Assembly: GCA_011772495.1 (NCBI GenBank) | Contig: WVZL01000037.1 | Coordinates: 1 to 37,117 of the forward strand | DNA from: Candidatus Aminicenantota bacterium | GTDB lineage: Bacteria > Acidobacteriota > Aminicenantia > Aminicenantales > Aminicenantaceae | Reading direction: 5' to 3' | Length of the DNA stretch: 37,117 bases | Shown here: in pieces, positions 1-9,397 of the stretch | Numbering within the stretch: position 1 is the stretch's first letter | Layout of the letters: each line of letters opens with the position of its first letter | The notes under the pieces: model-generated | What the model saw: the letters and a program-made list of their open reading frames with translations, nothing else | Database searches by the model: none | Told to the model about the DNA's origin: nothing | Made by a program: the position numbers and the translations under genes

Positions 1-216
1 CGGAGGTCCTACTACTGGTTTGGTGTCAGAAGATACCTGAGTAAGAATATGAGCCAAGGTCTGAGATTCCCCTTGAAATATTTGTTCTTAATAACAGTCC
101 TGATCGCCGAAAATTTAACTTTAGTCAGTAAAATCTCGATGGGTTTAAAACGCCTCTACCTGAGAGTATTCTCTCTGATATTTTCAAGATCAGCCATAGA
201 AGCCAAAGAATCATGA
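1..216 (+). CDS. C-terminal end of an unidentified protein, 5' truncated
   Basis: An open frame runs from the first base to a TGA at 214-216, giving about 71 residues of a protein cut by the window edge. It starts RRSYYWFGVRRYLSKN, has one moderately hydrophobic stretch (LKYLFLITVLIAENLTLV) and a basic tail. The stop overlaps the next gene's start as ATGA, which shows it belongs to the same operon. The aromatic/Arg-rich segment followed by an amphipathic tail resembles the C-terminus of some GT2 glycosyltransferases (rhamnosyltransferase-like), but no catalytic motif is in view, so this is only a guess from context. Confidence 0.6.
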   Translation, partial: RRSYYWFGVRRYLSKNMSQGLRFPLKYLFLITVLIAENLTLVSKISMGLKRLYLRVFSLIFSRSAIEAKES

Positions 217-1385
217 AAGTCGGTTTAATTTCGAGCGTGTTTCCTCCCACCATAAGCGGCCCGGCCAAGCACGCTTTTGATCAGGCCAAAGCTTTGGAGG
301 CCAGGAAGGTGGAAACGTTTGTCATAACTTTTGGAGATAAAAACCGAGTAAGAGAGTATGAAGGAATTAAGGTCTATTACCTAAGGAAATACGATTGGCG
401 GATAAGGTTTCTATCCCTTTTGGTTAAGTATTTTAATGCTTACCTGAGAATAAAAAAGGTTTTCAAAAAAGAGTGTCCCGACATTGTTCATCATATTTCT
501 GGCGGGGATTATTTAAGCCTCGTTTCAGGAATAATTGCCAAGAGAAATAAGATCCCCAGCCTTGTAAAATTCGCTGGAGATCTTTCCTGGGAGAAGGTCG
601 TCGCGAATCTAAAAAAATTACCGAAATACGAAGAGATTTCTATGTATAACAGGAAGGCAAGATTATTAAAGAGACTCCAGAGATACATTCTGAACAATTT
701 CGATAGAATCATCGCCACTTCCGAGTTTCAGCTGAAATCACTCCTGGAATCCTTTCAAATTCCTGAAGAAAAGATAGTCAAACAGCCGAACTTTATTAAT
801 CTTGAAAATTATCTCCAACAAGCAGCCGAGAAAAAGGCAGATAGGAAGATACAGATACTCAACGTATGTAGATTTGCGAAATGGAAAAGAATAGACCTGT
901 GCATTCAGGTTTTTGCAAAGCTCAATTCCCGGAACTTGGAGCTGAAGATAATAGGAGGCGGGGATCCTTCCTTGGAGAGGGAATTGAAAAGTCTTTGTCA
1001 AGACTTAGAGGTTGAAGAAAAAGTCATGTTTGAGGGAGAAGTTAATCCCGTTGAGATCAGCAGATATTTCAAAGAGGGGGATATATTCTTTTCCACCACA
1101 GCCTATGAACCTTTCGGGATTGTTTTTATAGAAGCCATGGCCGCTGGATTGCCGATCGTGGCCCCGAAGATTGGCGGAATTCCGGATATTGTCCAGGATG
1201 GAACAGGTTTTCTCGTTGAGCCTGATGATACAGATTCCATGGTCCAGAAGCTGGAGCTTTTGGTTAAAGACAAGGCTTTACGAAACTCGCTGGGCAATAA
1301 TGGCGTTAAGAGATCCAAGGATTTTGACTTATCCACCAGGATAGATTCCATCTTAAGTATGTATGGCAGTCTATTATCAAAATAG
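213..1385 (+). CDS. GT4-family glycosyltransferase (GT-B fold)
   Basis: This 390-aa protein is a cytoplasmic retaining glycosyltransferase that would transfer a nucleotide-activated sugar to the growing lipid-linked glycan. The N-terminal half begins MKVGLISSVFPPTISGPAKH, the usual GT4 acceptor domain with a glycine-rich loop (ISGPAKHAF). The C-terminal domain carries the EX7E motif as E299-PFGIVFI-E307, followed by AMAAGLPIVAPKIGGIPDIV, the nucleotide-sugar site. Length is normal for the family. The ATG overlaps the stop of the preceding frame by 4 bases (ATGA), so translation is probably coupled. The donor sugar cannot be told from the sequence. Confidence 0.93.
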   Translation: MKVGLISSVFPPTISGPAKHAFDQAKALEARKVETFVITFGDKNRVREYEGIKVYYLRKYDWRIRFLSLLVKYFNAYLRIKKVFKKECPDIVHHISGGDYLSLVSGIIAKRNKIPSLVKFAGDLSWEKVVANLKKLPKYEEISMYNRKARLLKRLQRYILNNFDRIIATSEFQLKSLLESFQIPEEKIVKQPNFINLENYLQQAAEKKADRKIQILNVCRFAKWKRIDLCIQVFAKLNSRNLELKIIGGGDPSLERELKSLCQDLEVEEKVMFEGEVNPVEISRYFKEGDIFFSTTAYEPFGIVFIEAMAAGLPIVAPKIGGIPDIVQDGTGFLVEPDDTDSMVQKLELLVKDKALRNSLGNNGVKRSKDFDLSTRIDSILSMYGSLLSK

Positions 1386-1405
1386 AAGAAAAATTCATAT
1401 TCCCG

Positions 1406-2434
1406 ATGATGAAGCCAATCCCTATTAAAGGCAAGATAAACGCCGCCTTAAGAAAGGCGACAAAAATTAAGGAACATATTCTTGGTGGGGGCTTCGATTT
1501 ATCTAATCCCGAAGCCGTACAAATCGAACCAACGATTCGTTGTAACTTTAACTGCCTAATGTGCGATTCTGGAATAAAAAATAGGAATGAAAAAAAGGAT
1601 ATGAATTTCGAGGACTTTAAACAGATAATAGAACAGTTTACTTGCCTTAAAGAAATCAATATGACCGGATTTGGAGAACCTCTACTGAATAAAGACATTT
1701 TTAAAATGATCAGCTACGCAAAATCAAAAAAAATACGGGTGTATTTCGCGACCAATGCCATGCTTATCGATAAGAAATGCGCAGAGAACATCCTAGCCTG
1801 CGGATTAGACTATCTCATCTTTTCTGTAGACTCGGGGATACCCGATGTATTTGAAGGCATAAGAAAGGGTGCAAATTTTAAAAAGATTTTGGAAAATATA
1901 AAAGACTTTATGGCCATGCGTCAGCAATTTAGATCGAATATTGAGGTTGAGATTTATTCGGTATTGACCTTTCCTCATTTAAAAGAGTTGAAAAAGCTTG
2001 TTGATCTTGCAGAAAAACTCAAAATAAAGAAATTAAATGTCAGAGCCATTTTTGACCATACGGGAAAAAGTAAAGAATATCCTAGAGAAGCATTATATTA
2101 TCCTTCAAATGTAAAGGATTCAGAGAATCATCTCCAAGAAGCTAAGAAATACGCAGAAGAAAGAGACATAGAGTTAGTCCACTCCCCCCTGAGACCAATA
2201 GAATATCAATGCAGGATGCCTTCTACAAGACCTTATATTACAGTCGAAGGAAATGTAACGCCTTGCTGTTTACAAGGCGTGGATCCCCGAAACATTAACT
2301 TTGGAAATATTTTAGAAGAAGGCTTTAAAAAGATATGGAACAATAAAAAATACAGAGATTTCAGAAAGGAACTGCTATCACCTAAACCACCTTCGATATG
2401 TATTTCATGTCCTAGATTGAAGGGAATGGCTTGA
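1406..2434 (+). CDS. radical SAM protein with SPASM-like C-terminal domain
   Basis: This 342-aa protein has the radical SAM [4Fe-4S] motif C46-NFN-C50-LM-C53 near the N-terminus, then the usual TIM-barrel motifs (MTGFGEPLLNKDIF). It ends with a SPASM-like cysteine cluster: GNVTPCCLQG, then NFGNILEEGFKKIWNN, then a final CISCPRL. SPASM proteins bind auxiliary Fe-S clusters and modify peptides or carbohydrates. Inside a glycan operon a sugar-modifying role (dehydrogenation or epimerisation) is a reasonable inference, but the substrate is unknown. An ATG doublet at 1406/1409 leaves the first Met uncertain by one residue. No precursor peptide gene is seen beside it. Confidence 0.9.
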   Translation: MMKPIPIKGKINAALRKATKIKEHILGGGFDLSNPEAVQIEPTIRCNFNCLMCDSGIKNRNEKKDMNFEDFKQIIEQFTCLKEINMTGFGEPLLNKDIFKMISYAKSKKIRVYFATNAMLIDKKCAENILACGLDYLIFSVDSGIPDVFEGIRKGANFKKILENIKDFMAMRQQFRSNIEVEIYSVLTFPHLKELKKLVDLAEKLKIKKLNVRAIFDHTGKSKEYPREALYYPSNVKDSENHLQEAKKYAEERDIELVHSPLRPIEYQCRMPSTRPYITVEGNVTPCCLQGVDPRNINFGNILEEGFKKIWNNKKYRDFRKELLSPKPPSICISCPRLKGMA

Positions 2435-2442
2435 GCGAGAAA

Positions 2443-3603
2443 ATGAAGATCCTTATCCTCACGCCTCACTATCCTCCCTTGATCGGGGGGGCTGAAGTCT
2501 TTTCTAAAGCCCTGGCCAATTATCTGGCGGAAAAAGGGGAGGAGGTTCACGTAGTTACTGGAAGGATCAATCGCACTCTTCTGGACGGAAGTGATCACCA
2601 AGGAATCGAATTTCACCGGGCCTCCTTGATTTCGTTGCAGAACCTGGTTAACAACAACCATCTCTATCTTCCTACTGGTCTTCCTTTGATGCTGCTGAAA
2701 TCTATGGCCTTGATTAATAGAAAACATATAGACATTATCCATACAGTTGGAGTCTATGCTTCTATTATGGGAGCTTTCCTATCAAAGACCACCAATAGGC
2801 CTTATGTATCAACTATTCAGGGATGGAAACTTTCCAAATATGCGGCCAGAAACGAAAATTTCCTGGTGCAGGGGTTGGTTAGATACGCGATATCTCATAG
2901 CACAATGGTGCATTGTATAAGCAGTTATCTCGAAAAGTCTGCCAGAAAGTTGGGGGCGAAAAAAACACTAATTGTTCCTAATGGGGTTTACCTAAACAGG
3001 TCAAGAAACCTAGACAACAGGAAGCTGAAGAAGAAATTAGGAATTGGGGAATACAGGATCATTCTTACAGCTGGCAGGTTAATAAAAACAAAAGGCATTG
3101 AGTATTTAATTGAAGCCCTGCCCAAGGTCTTAGAACGACAGAACAACACTAAACTAATCATTATCGGCGACGGCCCTGAAAAACCAAGACTACTCTCACT
3201 TAGTGATGAATTAGGACTCAGGCATGAGGTTCTTTTCTTAGGGAGTATTCCTCAGGATGAAGTCTTTTCTTATATGAACGCTTCGGATGTTTTTGTCGGC
3301 CCCTCTCTTTTCGAAGGTCTGGGAAATGTTTTCATTGAAGCCATGGCTTGTGGAACCCCTGTAATCGGGACGAGTGTGGGCGGGATTAGGGAGATTATTG
3401 AGAATGAAGTCAATGGCCTTCTCGTTCCTCCAGGCGACAGTCGCGCTATTGCCAAGGCGATTTCCAGGGTACTCAGTAATGAAGACCTAGCCACTAGCCT
3501 GTCTCGAAATGGTCGCAAGATTGTTGAAGAAAAATTTGATTGGGACAAAATATGTGAAACGATTTATCGAGAATATCCCCTGCAGTTATCAAAGACAGCA
3601 TAA
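2443..3603 (+). CDS. GT4-family glycosyltransferase
   Basis: This 386-aa GT-B glycosyltransferase starts MKILILTPHYPPLIGGAEVF, a textbook GT4 N-terminus. The EX7E motif is E291-GLGNVFI-E299, followed by AMACGTPVIGTSVGGIREII and a VPPGD segment. It probably adds one sugar of the repeat unit; donor unknown. A TTG at 2431 would extend it by four residues, overlap the radical SAM stop as TTGA, and has AGGGA five bases upstream. I prefer the ATG at 2443 because it matches the family N-terminus, but both starts are possible. Confidence 0.92.
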   Translation: MKILILTPHYPPLIGGAEVFSKALANYLAEKGEEVHVVTGRINRTLLDGSDHQGIEFHRASLISLQNLVNNNHLYLPTGLPLMLLKSMALINRKHIDIIHTVGVYASIMGAFLSKTTNRPYVSTIQGWKLSKYAARNENFLVQGLVRYAISHSTMVHCISSYLEKSARKLGAKKTLIVPNGVYLNRSRNLDNRKLKKKLGIGEYRIILTAGRLIKTKGIEYLIEALPKVLERQNNTKLIIIGDGPEKPRLLSLSDELGLRHEVLFLGSIPQDEVFSYMNASDVFVGPSLFEGLGNVFIEAMACGTPVIGTSVGGIREIIENEVNGLLVPPGDSRAIAKAISRVLSNEDLATSLSRNGRKIVEEKFDWDKICETIYREYPLQLSKTA

Positions 3604-3621
3604 CTGAAAGAAAACAGCGAG

Positions 3622-4233
3622 ATGGCAAGCGTATTCCAGGACTTGATTAATTTTTACAGTTACAAAAAGAAAGGAGTTTCTCCCTATGCAGCACTTTTAT
3701 CAGAAAAAGAACATGTCCTTGATATAGGTTGCGGGGAGGGAGAGTTTGAGAAGCAATTTACGAATTTTTATGGTCTTGATATTTCACAGGAGAACATAAA
3801 AAAGGCTTTGCCCGAAGGCAAAGGAAGATTGATTCAGGGAGATGCTGCTCATCTCCCGATAAAAAATGAAAGTTTTGATGGTGTCATCTTGAATAATGTT
3901 CTTGAACACTTATATCCAGAACAGGCTCTACTTTCATTGAGAGAAGTAGACAGGATATTGAAAAAAGGGGGCGACTTTTTGTTGGCCACTCAGTTGGAGA
4001 GGAAAGGGAATTTCGACACTTTTACCCATAAAAGACCTTATCCGCCAAACTCAATAAAAAAGCTTCTTGATCCAGATAATTTTGAACCAACAATTAATGG
4101 ATGGAAAATTAGAAAGCTATATTTCAAAGGCCGTTACCATAGAAACAGAGTCCTGAGAGGGTTTTTCAAAGTTGTCGGGCAATTCGGCATTTTTGCCCAA
4201 GATTATGTGATGCTTATTCATAAAGAAAATTAG
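3622..4233 (+). CDS. SAM-dependent methyltransferase (class I)
   Basis: This 203-aa single-domain Rossmann methyltransferase has motif I as VLDIGCGEGEFE, a following acidic Asp in FYGLDIS, the GDAAHLPIKNESFDGV segment of the Methyltransf_11 type, and LNNVLEHLYPEQAL (the post-motif containing LEH). It would methylate a small acceptor in the cytosol; the operon suggests a sugar hydroxyl or a chain end. There are 18 bases between it and the upstream glycosyltransferase. A second unrelated-looking methyltransferase follows directly. The exact substrate cannot be inferred. Confidence 0.9.
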   Translation: MASVFQDLINFYSYKKKGVSPYAALLSEKEHVLDIGCGEGEFEKQFTNFYGLDISQENIKKALPEGKGRLIQGDAAHLPIKNESFDGVILNNVLEHLYPEQALLSLREVDRILKKGGDFLLATQLERKGNFDTFTHKRPYPPNSIKKLLDPDNFEPTINGWKIRKLYFKGRYHRNRVLRGFFKVVGQFGIFAQDYVMLIHKEN

Positions 4234-4246
4234 GCGCCAGAAAAAA

Positions 4247-4975
4247 ATGGATATGTTCAGCCTGGATAAACCAATCATCGGTGATCTGGCCAGAGTCCAT
4301 CTGATAAAGAGGATCTTTGAGATTGCCAATGAGGATAGGTGCAGGATTCTCGATGTGGGATGCGGAGAAGGACAACTCTGGCTTCCTTTCTTGGATCGGG
4401 TCGATCATCTTGAAATCTCTGGCATTGACAGAGACCAGGAAAAGATTGAAGAAGGAAAAAGGGAACTTAAAAAGATAAACCTCGTTTGCGGAAATATTTA
4501 TGAATTAAGCAGCTTTTTTCCTGAAAAACATTTCAACATCGTTGTTTCTACCCAGGTATTCTCTTATCTCAGAAGCTTGAAGAAAGCTCTGGATGAAATT
4601 CAAAGATTACTGGTCGAAAACGGGAAGCTTCTCTTTACTGTTGGCTGCACGAAGTACAGGAAATCGTGGAAGGATCAATTCAGACGGAGAATTGCGGGAT
4701 GGTTTCTGGAAAAGCACTACTTTCGGGAATATGACGAGAAGGAGTTAGAAGACATTCTCCTGAAGAGTGGTTTTCAGGTGGAAGACACAAGATTTTACAC
4801 CATACATCCTTTGAAAGAAATCCATAATAGAGTCGTTGCTGAGTCCAATAAGAATAGATTCCTGAGGTTGTGGAAACAGATGGAGGACCTGTTGGTTCAA
4901 GATGATGGCTTTAAGAAACAAGGCCGACCTTACTGTCTCAGTCTTTTTATGGAATGCAGGAAAGTTCAATCATGA
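4247..4975 (+). CDS. SAM-dependent methyltransferase (class I)
   Basis: This 242-aa protein has motif I ILDVGCGEGQLWLPFL, then ISGIDRDQEKIEEGKREL with the ribose-binding Asp, and NIVVSTQVFSYLRSLKKALD in the motif IV region. It is longer at the C-terminus than its neighbour at 3622, and the two share only generic motifs, so they probably act on different positions. The gene starts 13 bases after its neighbour and its TGA overlaps the next gene's ATG (ATGA at 4972). Its likely role is decoration or capping of the surface glycan. Confidence 0.88.
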   Translation: MDMFSLDKPIIGDLARVHLIKRIFEIANEDRCRILDVGCGEGQLWLPFLDRVDHLEISGIDRDQEKIEEGKRELKKINLVCGNIYELSSFFPEKHFNIVVSTQVFSYLRSLKKALDEIQRLLVENGKLLFTVGCTKYRKSWKDQFRRRIAGWFLEKHYFREYDEKELEDILLKSGFQVEDTRFYTIHPLKEIHNRVVAESNKNRFLRLWKQMEDLLVQDDGFKKQGRPYCLSLFMECRKVQS

Positions 4976-6183
4976 AGCTATCTTCCTCTAACAACAGCCA
5001 GAGCCGCCGGAAAAGGGAAGCCCTATCTTCATCTGTTTGTTATGTGTTCCCTCAATATGATGCCCATGATCATCAACATTTTATCCATATTGCCCGATTG
5101 CTGGAAGAAATAGGCAAACATACAAAAGTCTATGCCATTATCGAAAGGTGCTCCAGCCCGCCAATTATCCAGCATGCGGCGCAGGTGTACTGTCAAATAT
5201 ATGGCCGGAGAAATAAGCTTTTTCGTGCCTTCGAGCTTGTCCGGATGGCTTCTAAGATATATCAAAAGGGTTGCCGTAAATTCTTCATCAGAATTTCTAC
5301 CTTTGCTGGCATTACCCTGGGCCTATTGAGCAAAATAATCGGGATCAAAATTTATTTCTGGCACAGCGGTCAAGCTAAGAATGTCGTTCCTCCCTGGGGA
5401 AAAAGTATGGCTAATATTCTGAATAGATGGAATTGGGAGCTGCGTGAATTTGCCGTTTATCTTGCCTCTAAGTTCGCTGACTATTTTGTGACTGGCCCGG
5501 AATCTATGGGGTCGTATTACATAAAAAATTATAAGGTCAATCCTAAAAAACTCATCATTCTCTATAATGATATAGATATTAAACGGCTGGAAGAAATAAA
5601 AGGGCGCTTTACAAAAGCCACTCTAAGAGAACAACTTGGTTTACCCCCAAATAAGTTGATAGCTCTCTTTGTGGGCAGGGTATCACCGCTGAAGGGAGGG
5701 TCCTACCTTTTGCCTCTAGCTAAAAAATTATTCCAGGAAGTCAACAACACCGTAATAGTCGTCGTCGGCGAGGTTTTTCTAGAGGGATTCCTTCAGGAGG
5801 CGCAAGCACAGGATTTGAAAGGAAGATTCTTGGTGAAGGGGAGTGTTCCGAATCAGGAAGTCATTAAATATTACTTAGCCTCAGATTTATTTATCATGCC
5901 CTCGAACGAGCAAGGTTTTCCCCGCGTATTGCTGGAAGCTATGGCCGCAGGGCTTCCTGTAGTGGCTTTTGATGTCGGTGGCGTGAGGGATATTATCAGC
6001 AAACAGCAGCTTGAATATTTGGTTCCAGGGGGGAGCATACAATCCTTCGTAGAAAGAACCTTGAAACTCTTGCGTAATGGAAAGGAAAGAAAGGTGCTTT
6101 CTCAAGCTGGTTTAGAACAGGTTGAGAAATTTTCTACTGAGAAAGTAGCCAAAATGTTCCTGGATAGGATTGTAACCAGCTAG
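4972..6183 (+). CDS. GT4-family glycosyltransferase with altered EX7E motif
   Basis: This is a 403-aa GT-B glycosyltransferase. The C-terminal domain shows FVGRVSPLKGGSYL, a clear GT4 nucleotide-binding segment, and PRVLLEAMAAGLPVVAFDVG. The EX7E position is unusual: where the first Glu is expected there is Gln314 (eight before E322), and a Glu lies one residue earlier at 313 (SNEQGFP). The ATG at 4972 overlaps the upstream stop as ATGA and has a GGAAAG-type ribosome binding site. A longer start at 4954 would add six residues within the preceding gene and is less likely. The substrate is unknown. Confidence 0.88.
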   Translation: MKLSSSNNSQSRRKREALSSSVCYVFPQYDAHDHQHFIHIARLLEEIGKHTKVYAIIERCSSPPIIQHAAQVYCQIYGRRNKLFRAFELVRMASKIYQKGCRKFFIRISTFAGITLGLLSKIIGIKIYFWHSGQAKNVVPPWGKSMANILNRWNWELREFAVYLASKFADYFVTGPESMGSYYIKNYKVNPKKLIILYNDIDIKRLEEIKGRFTKATLREQLGLPPNKLIALFVGRVSPLKGGSYLLPLAKKLFQEVNNTVIVVVGEVFLEGFLQEAQAQDLKGRFLVKGSVPNQEVIKYYLASDLFIMPSNEQGFPRVLLEAMAAGLPVVAFDVGGVRDIISKQQLEYLVPGGSIQSFVERTLKLLRNGKERKVLSQAGLEQVEKFSTEKVAKMFLDRIVTS

Positions 6184-6210
6184 GAATTCTTTCTGTCGGG
6201 AAATTTGGAG

Positions 6211-7413
6211 ATGAAGGTGTCCTCCGTACCCAAGATTTTCATCGTAGATATTCACCGGTATTCGTTTCCTCTGGATGAGACTACGAGGAAGAAATATTCT
6301 CTTTTTGGCAAAGTTACCGAGAACTATACTCTTGGTTTTTCTAAAGATTGGGGATTGAAAAGGAAAAACGAATTTGGTCAATTTTATCTCGTTCCCCATC
6401 ATTTACCAAGACTCCTACGTCAGACTTTATTCATGGTCTCCATAGTCATTATTGGCCTTTATCTGGCGCTCATCAGGGATGTTAAGATTATGCTCTCTAC
6501 GACTCCCATTGAAGGTTTCTCGCTGGCTTTAGTCAAACTATTCCTTAGGTTCTTAGGCAGAAAAATCGTGATTATCATTCAGGCTCAGGGAGATTGGGAA
6601 GAGGTGCCATTTTTAGTGGGCTCATTTCCTAGATATGGGAAACAGTTTTTAATCTCAATCAGTGATTTCGCCATAAAGGAAGCTGACTTAGTTCGGGCTG
6701 TATCTCGATCAACCAGGCAGATGTTGGAGGCTAGAACAGATAAACCGTGTATCGTTTATCACACTTTTACTGATGTTGAAGCTTTTAAAAACAGCGCTGC
6801 CTCGACACCTGCTAATGAATCCAAGCAAGTCCTGTATGCTGGAGCGCTGACTTATCTCAAGGGAGTTCATGTTTTATTAGAAGCTATGAAGGGGGTCATG
6901 TTTCTGGAGAAAGATGCTGAATTGATAATCGCGGGAGAAGGAGAATACAGGCAAAAACTCGAAGAAATTGCAGCTCAACTTCGAATAAAGGAAAAGGTGA
7001 AATTTGTGGGCTGGCTTTCTCAATCCCGGTTATCTGAATTAATCAGACAATGCTTTGTTTTCGTTTTGCCTTCTTTCTCAGAAGGATTAGGCCGCGTTAT
7101 CATTGAAGCCCTGATTTCAGGGAAGCCAGTGATCGCTTCGAATATCGGAGGATTACCCGAGATCATAAGGGATGGCGAATACGGTTTCCTGGTCCAACCT
7201 GATGACCCTCAGGAGTTAAGCCAGAAAATCCTCTATCTGTTAAGAAATCCTGATCAGGCGAGGAAGATGGGAAGAGAAGGAAAGGAATTCGCAGAGCAAA
7301 ATTTTTCAAACGAAAATTATGCTAAACACTACCAAAAGATGATAGACCTTTCGTTAGAGTTATTGAATAAACGATCAGACTCCTACCGGAAGACAGGTGA
7401 GAAGAATCTATGA
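6211..7413 (+). CDS. GT4-family glycosyltransferase
   Basis: This is a 400-aa GT-B glycosyltransferase. A hydrophobic segment in the first third (LFMVSIVIIGLYLALI) could dip into the membrane, as in several GT4 enzymes that act on polyprenyl-linked acceptors. The C-terminal domain has YAGALTYLKGVHVLLEAM, then E291-GLGRVII-E299, ALISGKPVIASNIGGLPEII and a QPDD segment. I place the start at ATG 6211 with GGGA nine bases upstream. An in-frame TTG at 6205 would add only two residues. A 48-bp gap follows, larger than most in this operon. Confidence 0.9.
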   Translation: MKVSSVPKIFIVDIHRYSFPLDETTRKKYSLFGKVTENYTLGFSKDWGLKRKNEFGQFYLVPHHLPRLLRQTLFMVSIVIIGLYLALIRDVKIMLSTTPIEGFSLALVKLFLRFLGRKIVIIIQAQGDWEEVPFLVGSFPRYGKQFLISISDFAIKEADLVRAVSRSTRQMLEARTDKPCIVYHTFTDVEAFKNSAASTPANESKQVLYAGALTYLKGVHVLLEAMKGVMFLEKDAELIIAGEGEYRQKLEEIAAQLRIKEKVKFVGWLSQSRLSELIRQCFVFVLPSFSEGLGRVIIEALISGKPVIASNIGGLPEIIRDGEYGFLVQPDDPQELSQKILYLLRNPDQARKMGREGKEFAEQNFSNENYAKHYQKMIDLSLELLNKRSDSYRKTGEKNL

Positions 7414-7461
7414 GACAGCAAAGCGATAGGCTCTTGAACAGACATTAATCTTATCCGCACT

Positions 7462-8676
7462 ATGAAAATGAACATCATCTATCCTTATACGAACCTGGAT
7501 TTTCCTTCCCAGAAGGCCAGTTTGATCCAGAGCATTCATACCTGTCATGCTCTAGCAGAAACTCAGAAAGCAACAGTCCATTTTATCCTTAAGAACCCAA
7601 AAAGATGGAGCGCTCAAGATATTTTAGGATATTTTGGCCTGGGAGAGCACCCTGATCTTTTTATTCATTCTGTGGTCATTCCATACAACAGTCTTCCATT
7701 ATTAGGAAGATGCCTGGCGATCTTATTCAAGTTTAATTTATATTCTAAGATTTTAAGTTTAATCAGAACGCATCCAAATTCAGTAGTTTACGCCAGGGAC
7801 ATAAATATTTTAAGCCTGCTCATTAGAATTAAAAAACTCTTCGGTATTAAGAAACTCATCTATGAGGCCCATAGTGTGCAATCCTTATTCTTAAAGAACT
7901 GGCATACCTGGTGCAGTGATACCAAGCCTTTCCCAAAATGGAAGAGTAAATGGTATGCCTCAAAAGAAAACAGAGTCTTGAAGGGGGTAGATTCTATCGT
8001 AGCAGTTACTCAGGGACTAAAGGAAACGCTCAAAAAAGAATCCGGGATAATAGAAAACAGGATCTCTGTTGTTCCTGACTCAACCAGGCTTTATCCGTTG
8101 GAAACCGCATCTCCTCCTGAGTTGGATTCAAAAAAGGTTGTTTGCTATATCGGACAGCTCAGTCCAAGCCGAGGGGTTGAGGTGCTGATCAAAGCCATGA
8201 AATATTTAGATAGTGATTCAGAACTGCAGATAATCGGAGGGAGCGATGAGGGAAAAGACTTGGAAAGGCTTAAGAATTTAGCCAAAGAGGTAAACTTGAC
8301 CGATAGAATAATTTTTACTGGTTATGTACAGCCATCTCGAGTGGCTCCTTACTTGCTGAAGTCTGATGTCTTAGTTTTGCCTCTCCTAGCCCATCCTCAT
8401 TCCACCCATTTTGCCTCGTCTCTCAAGCAGTTTGAATACATGGCTTCGAAAAGACCCATCATTGCCACAGACCTTCCTTCTACGAGGGAAATACTGAGAG
8501 ATAAGCAGAATGCAATCCTGGTGAAGCCCAATGATCCTGAAGCCCTTGCCTCAGGGATTAAACTGGTTTTAGAGAATAAGGAATTGGCAGAGCAGATAGC
8601 TGAAAATGCTTATAAAGAAGTCTGCGCGGAATATACCTGGCAGAAGAGGGCAGAGAAGATACTCGCAATCCTATGA
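7462..8676 (+). CDS. GT4-like glycosyltransferase lacking a canonical EX7E pair
   Basis: This 404-aa protein starts MKMNIIYPYTNLDFPSQKA and has a GT4-type C-terminal domain: YIGQLSPSRGVEVLIKAM, LQIIGGSDEG, FEYMASKRPIIATDLPSTRE, and VKPNDPEAL. The second catalytic-site Glu is kept in KQFEYMAS, but the first is not evident; that loop reads LAHPHSTHFASSL. This pattern occurs in a GT4 subgroup and need not mean loss of activity. It sits among other glycosyltransferases, and its ATGA stop couples it to the methyltransferase that follows. Confidence 0.85.
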   Translation: MKMNIIYPYTNLDFPSQKASLIQSIHTCHALAETQKATVHFILKNPKRWSAQDILGYFGLGEHPDLFIHSVVIPYNSLPLLGRCLAILFKFNLYSKILSLIRTHPNSVVYARDINILSLLIRIKKLFGIKKLIYEAHSVQSLFLKNWHTWCSDTKPFPKWKSKWYASKENRVLKGVDSIVAVTQGLKETLKKESGIIENRISVVPDSTRLYPLETASPPELDSKKVVCYIGQLSPSRGVEVLIKAMKYLDSDSELQIIGGSDEGKDLERLKNLAKEVNLTDRIIFTGYVQPSRVAPYLLKSDVLVLPLLAHPHSTHFASSLKQFEYMASKRPIIATDLPSTREILRDKQNAILVKPNDPEALASGIKLVLENKELAEQIAENAYKEVCAEYTWQKRAEKILAIL

Positions 8677-9377
8677 CCATCTTTAGAAAAGCAAAATCAT
8701 TATCGAAGATCATCAAAGAGGATGTGGGATATCTCTACAAATACCCGTCCGTTTCCTTAAAGACAATGGATTATGAAGACTATTGGAAGGAAATGCAGGA
8801 TATAGGAATCAAGGAACGAACACGCATATTTTCGAAATTGGTTAAACCAGGCAGCAGCGTTTTAGATATCGGTTGTGGAACAGGAACAAATCTGGAATAT
8901 CTTGTCAAGAACAATGAGATAACGGCTGAAGGAATCGATATTTCCTCGACCGCTGTTCAAGGTGCTAAGAAACGGGGAATCAAAGCTTGGGTCGCAGATG
9001 TCACCAAAGGTGAATTTCATCTGGACAAAAAATACGACTATATCATCGTCTCAGAATTGTTAGAACACATCTCTAAACCAGAAGAATTGTTATTGAAGAT
9101 AAAGAATAGGTTTAAATTAAAGTTAATAATATCATTACCCAATATAGGTTTATACAGACACAGGATGCGCCTTTTCTGGGGCCGTTTTCCAATCCAATGG
9201 GCTTTTCATCCAGGGGAACACTTGAGGTTTTGGACCTTAAAGGATTTCAATTGGTGGGCCCAAAATCAAGGATACCGGGTAGAAAAAAGTTATCCCTGTA
9301 CTGGATTTCCTGTTTTGTATAAGCGCTTTCCCTCCCTTTTTGCCAGTATGGTTGTTTATGTTCTGAACAGGGGATAA
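8673..9377 (+). CDS. SAM-dependent methyltransferase (MetW/Methyltransf_11-like)
   Basis: This 234-aa protein has motif I SVLDIGCGTGTNLEYL, the acidic residue in AEGIDISSTAV, and YDYIIVSELLEHISKPEELL, a pattern shared with the MetW-like group. The C-terminal portion (HPGEHLRFWTLKDFNWWAQ) is typical of methyltransferases found in polysaccharide clusters. The ATG overlaps the upstream stop (ATGA at 8673-8676), indicating coupled translation. It is the third methyltransferase of the locus. It probably methylates a sugar or chain terminus; the acceptor is unknown. Confidence 0.88.
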   Translation: MTIFRKAKSLSKIIKEDVGYLYKYPSVSLKTMDYEDYWKEMQDIGIKERTRIFSKLVKPGSSVLDIGCGTGTNLEYLVKNNEITAEGIDISSTAVQGAKKRGIKAWVADVTKGEFHLDKKYDYIIVSELLEHISKPEELLLKIKNRFKLKLIISLPNIGLYRHRMRLFWGRFPIQWAFHPGEHLRFWTLKDFNWWAQNQGYRVEKSYPCTGFPVLYKRFPSLFASMVVYVLNRG

Positions 9378-9397
9378 CGAGATAAAAAAAGAGAATC

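Noticed and set aside
2233..2742. 169-aa open frame on the minus strand
   Set aside because: It spans the junction of the radical SAM and glycosyltransferase genes, which are both well supported on the + strand.
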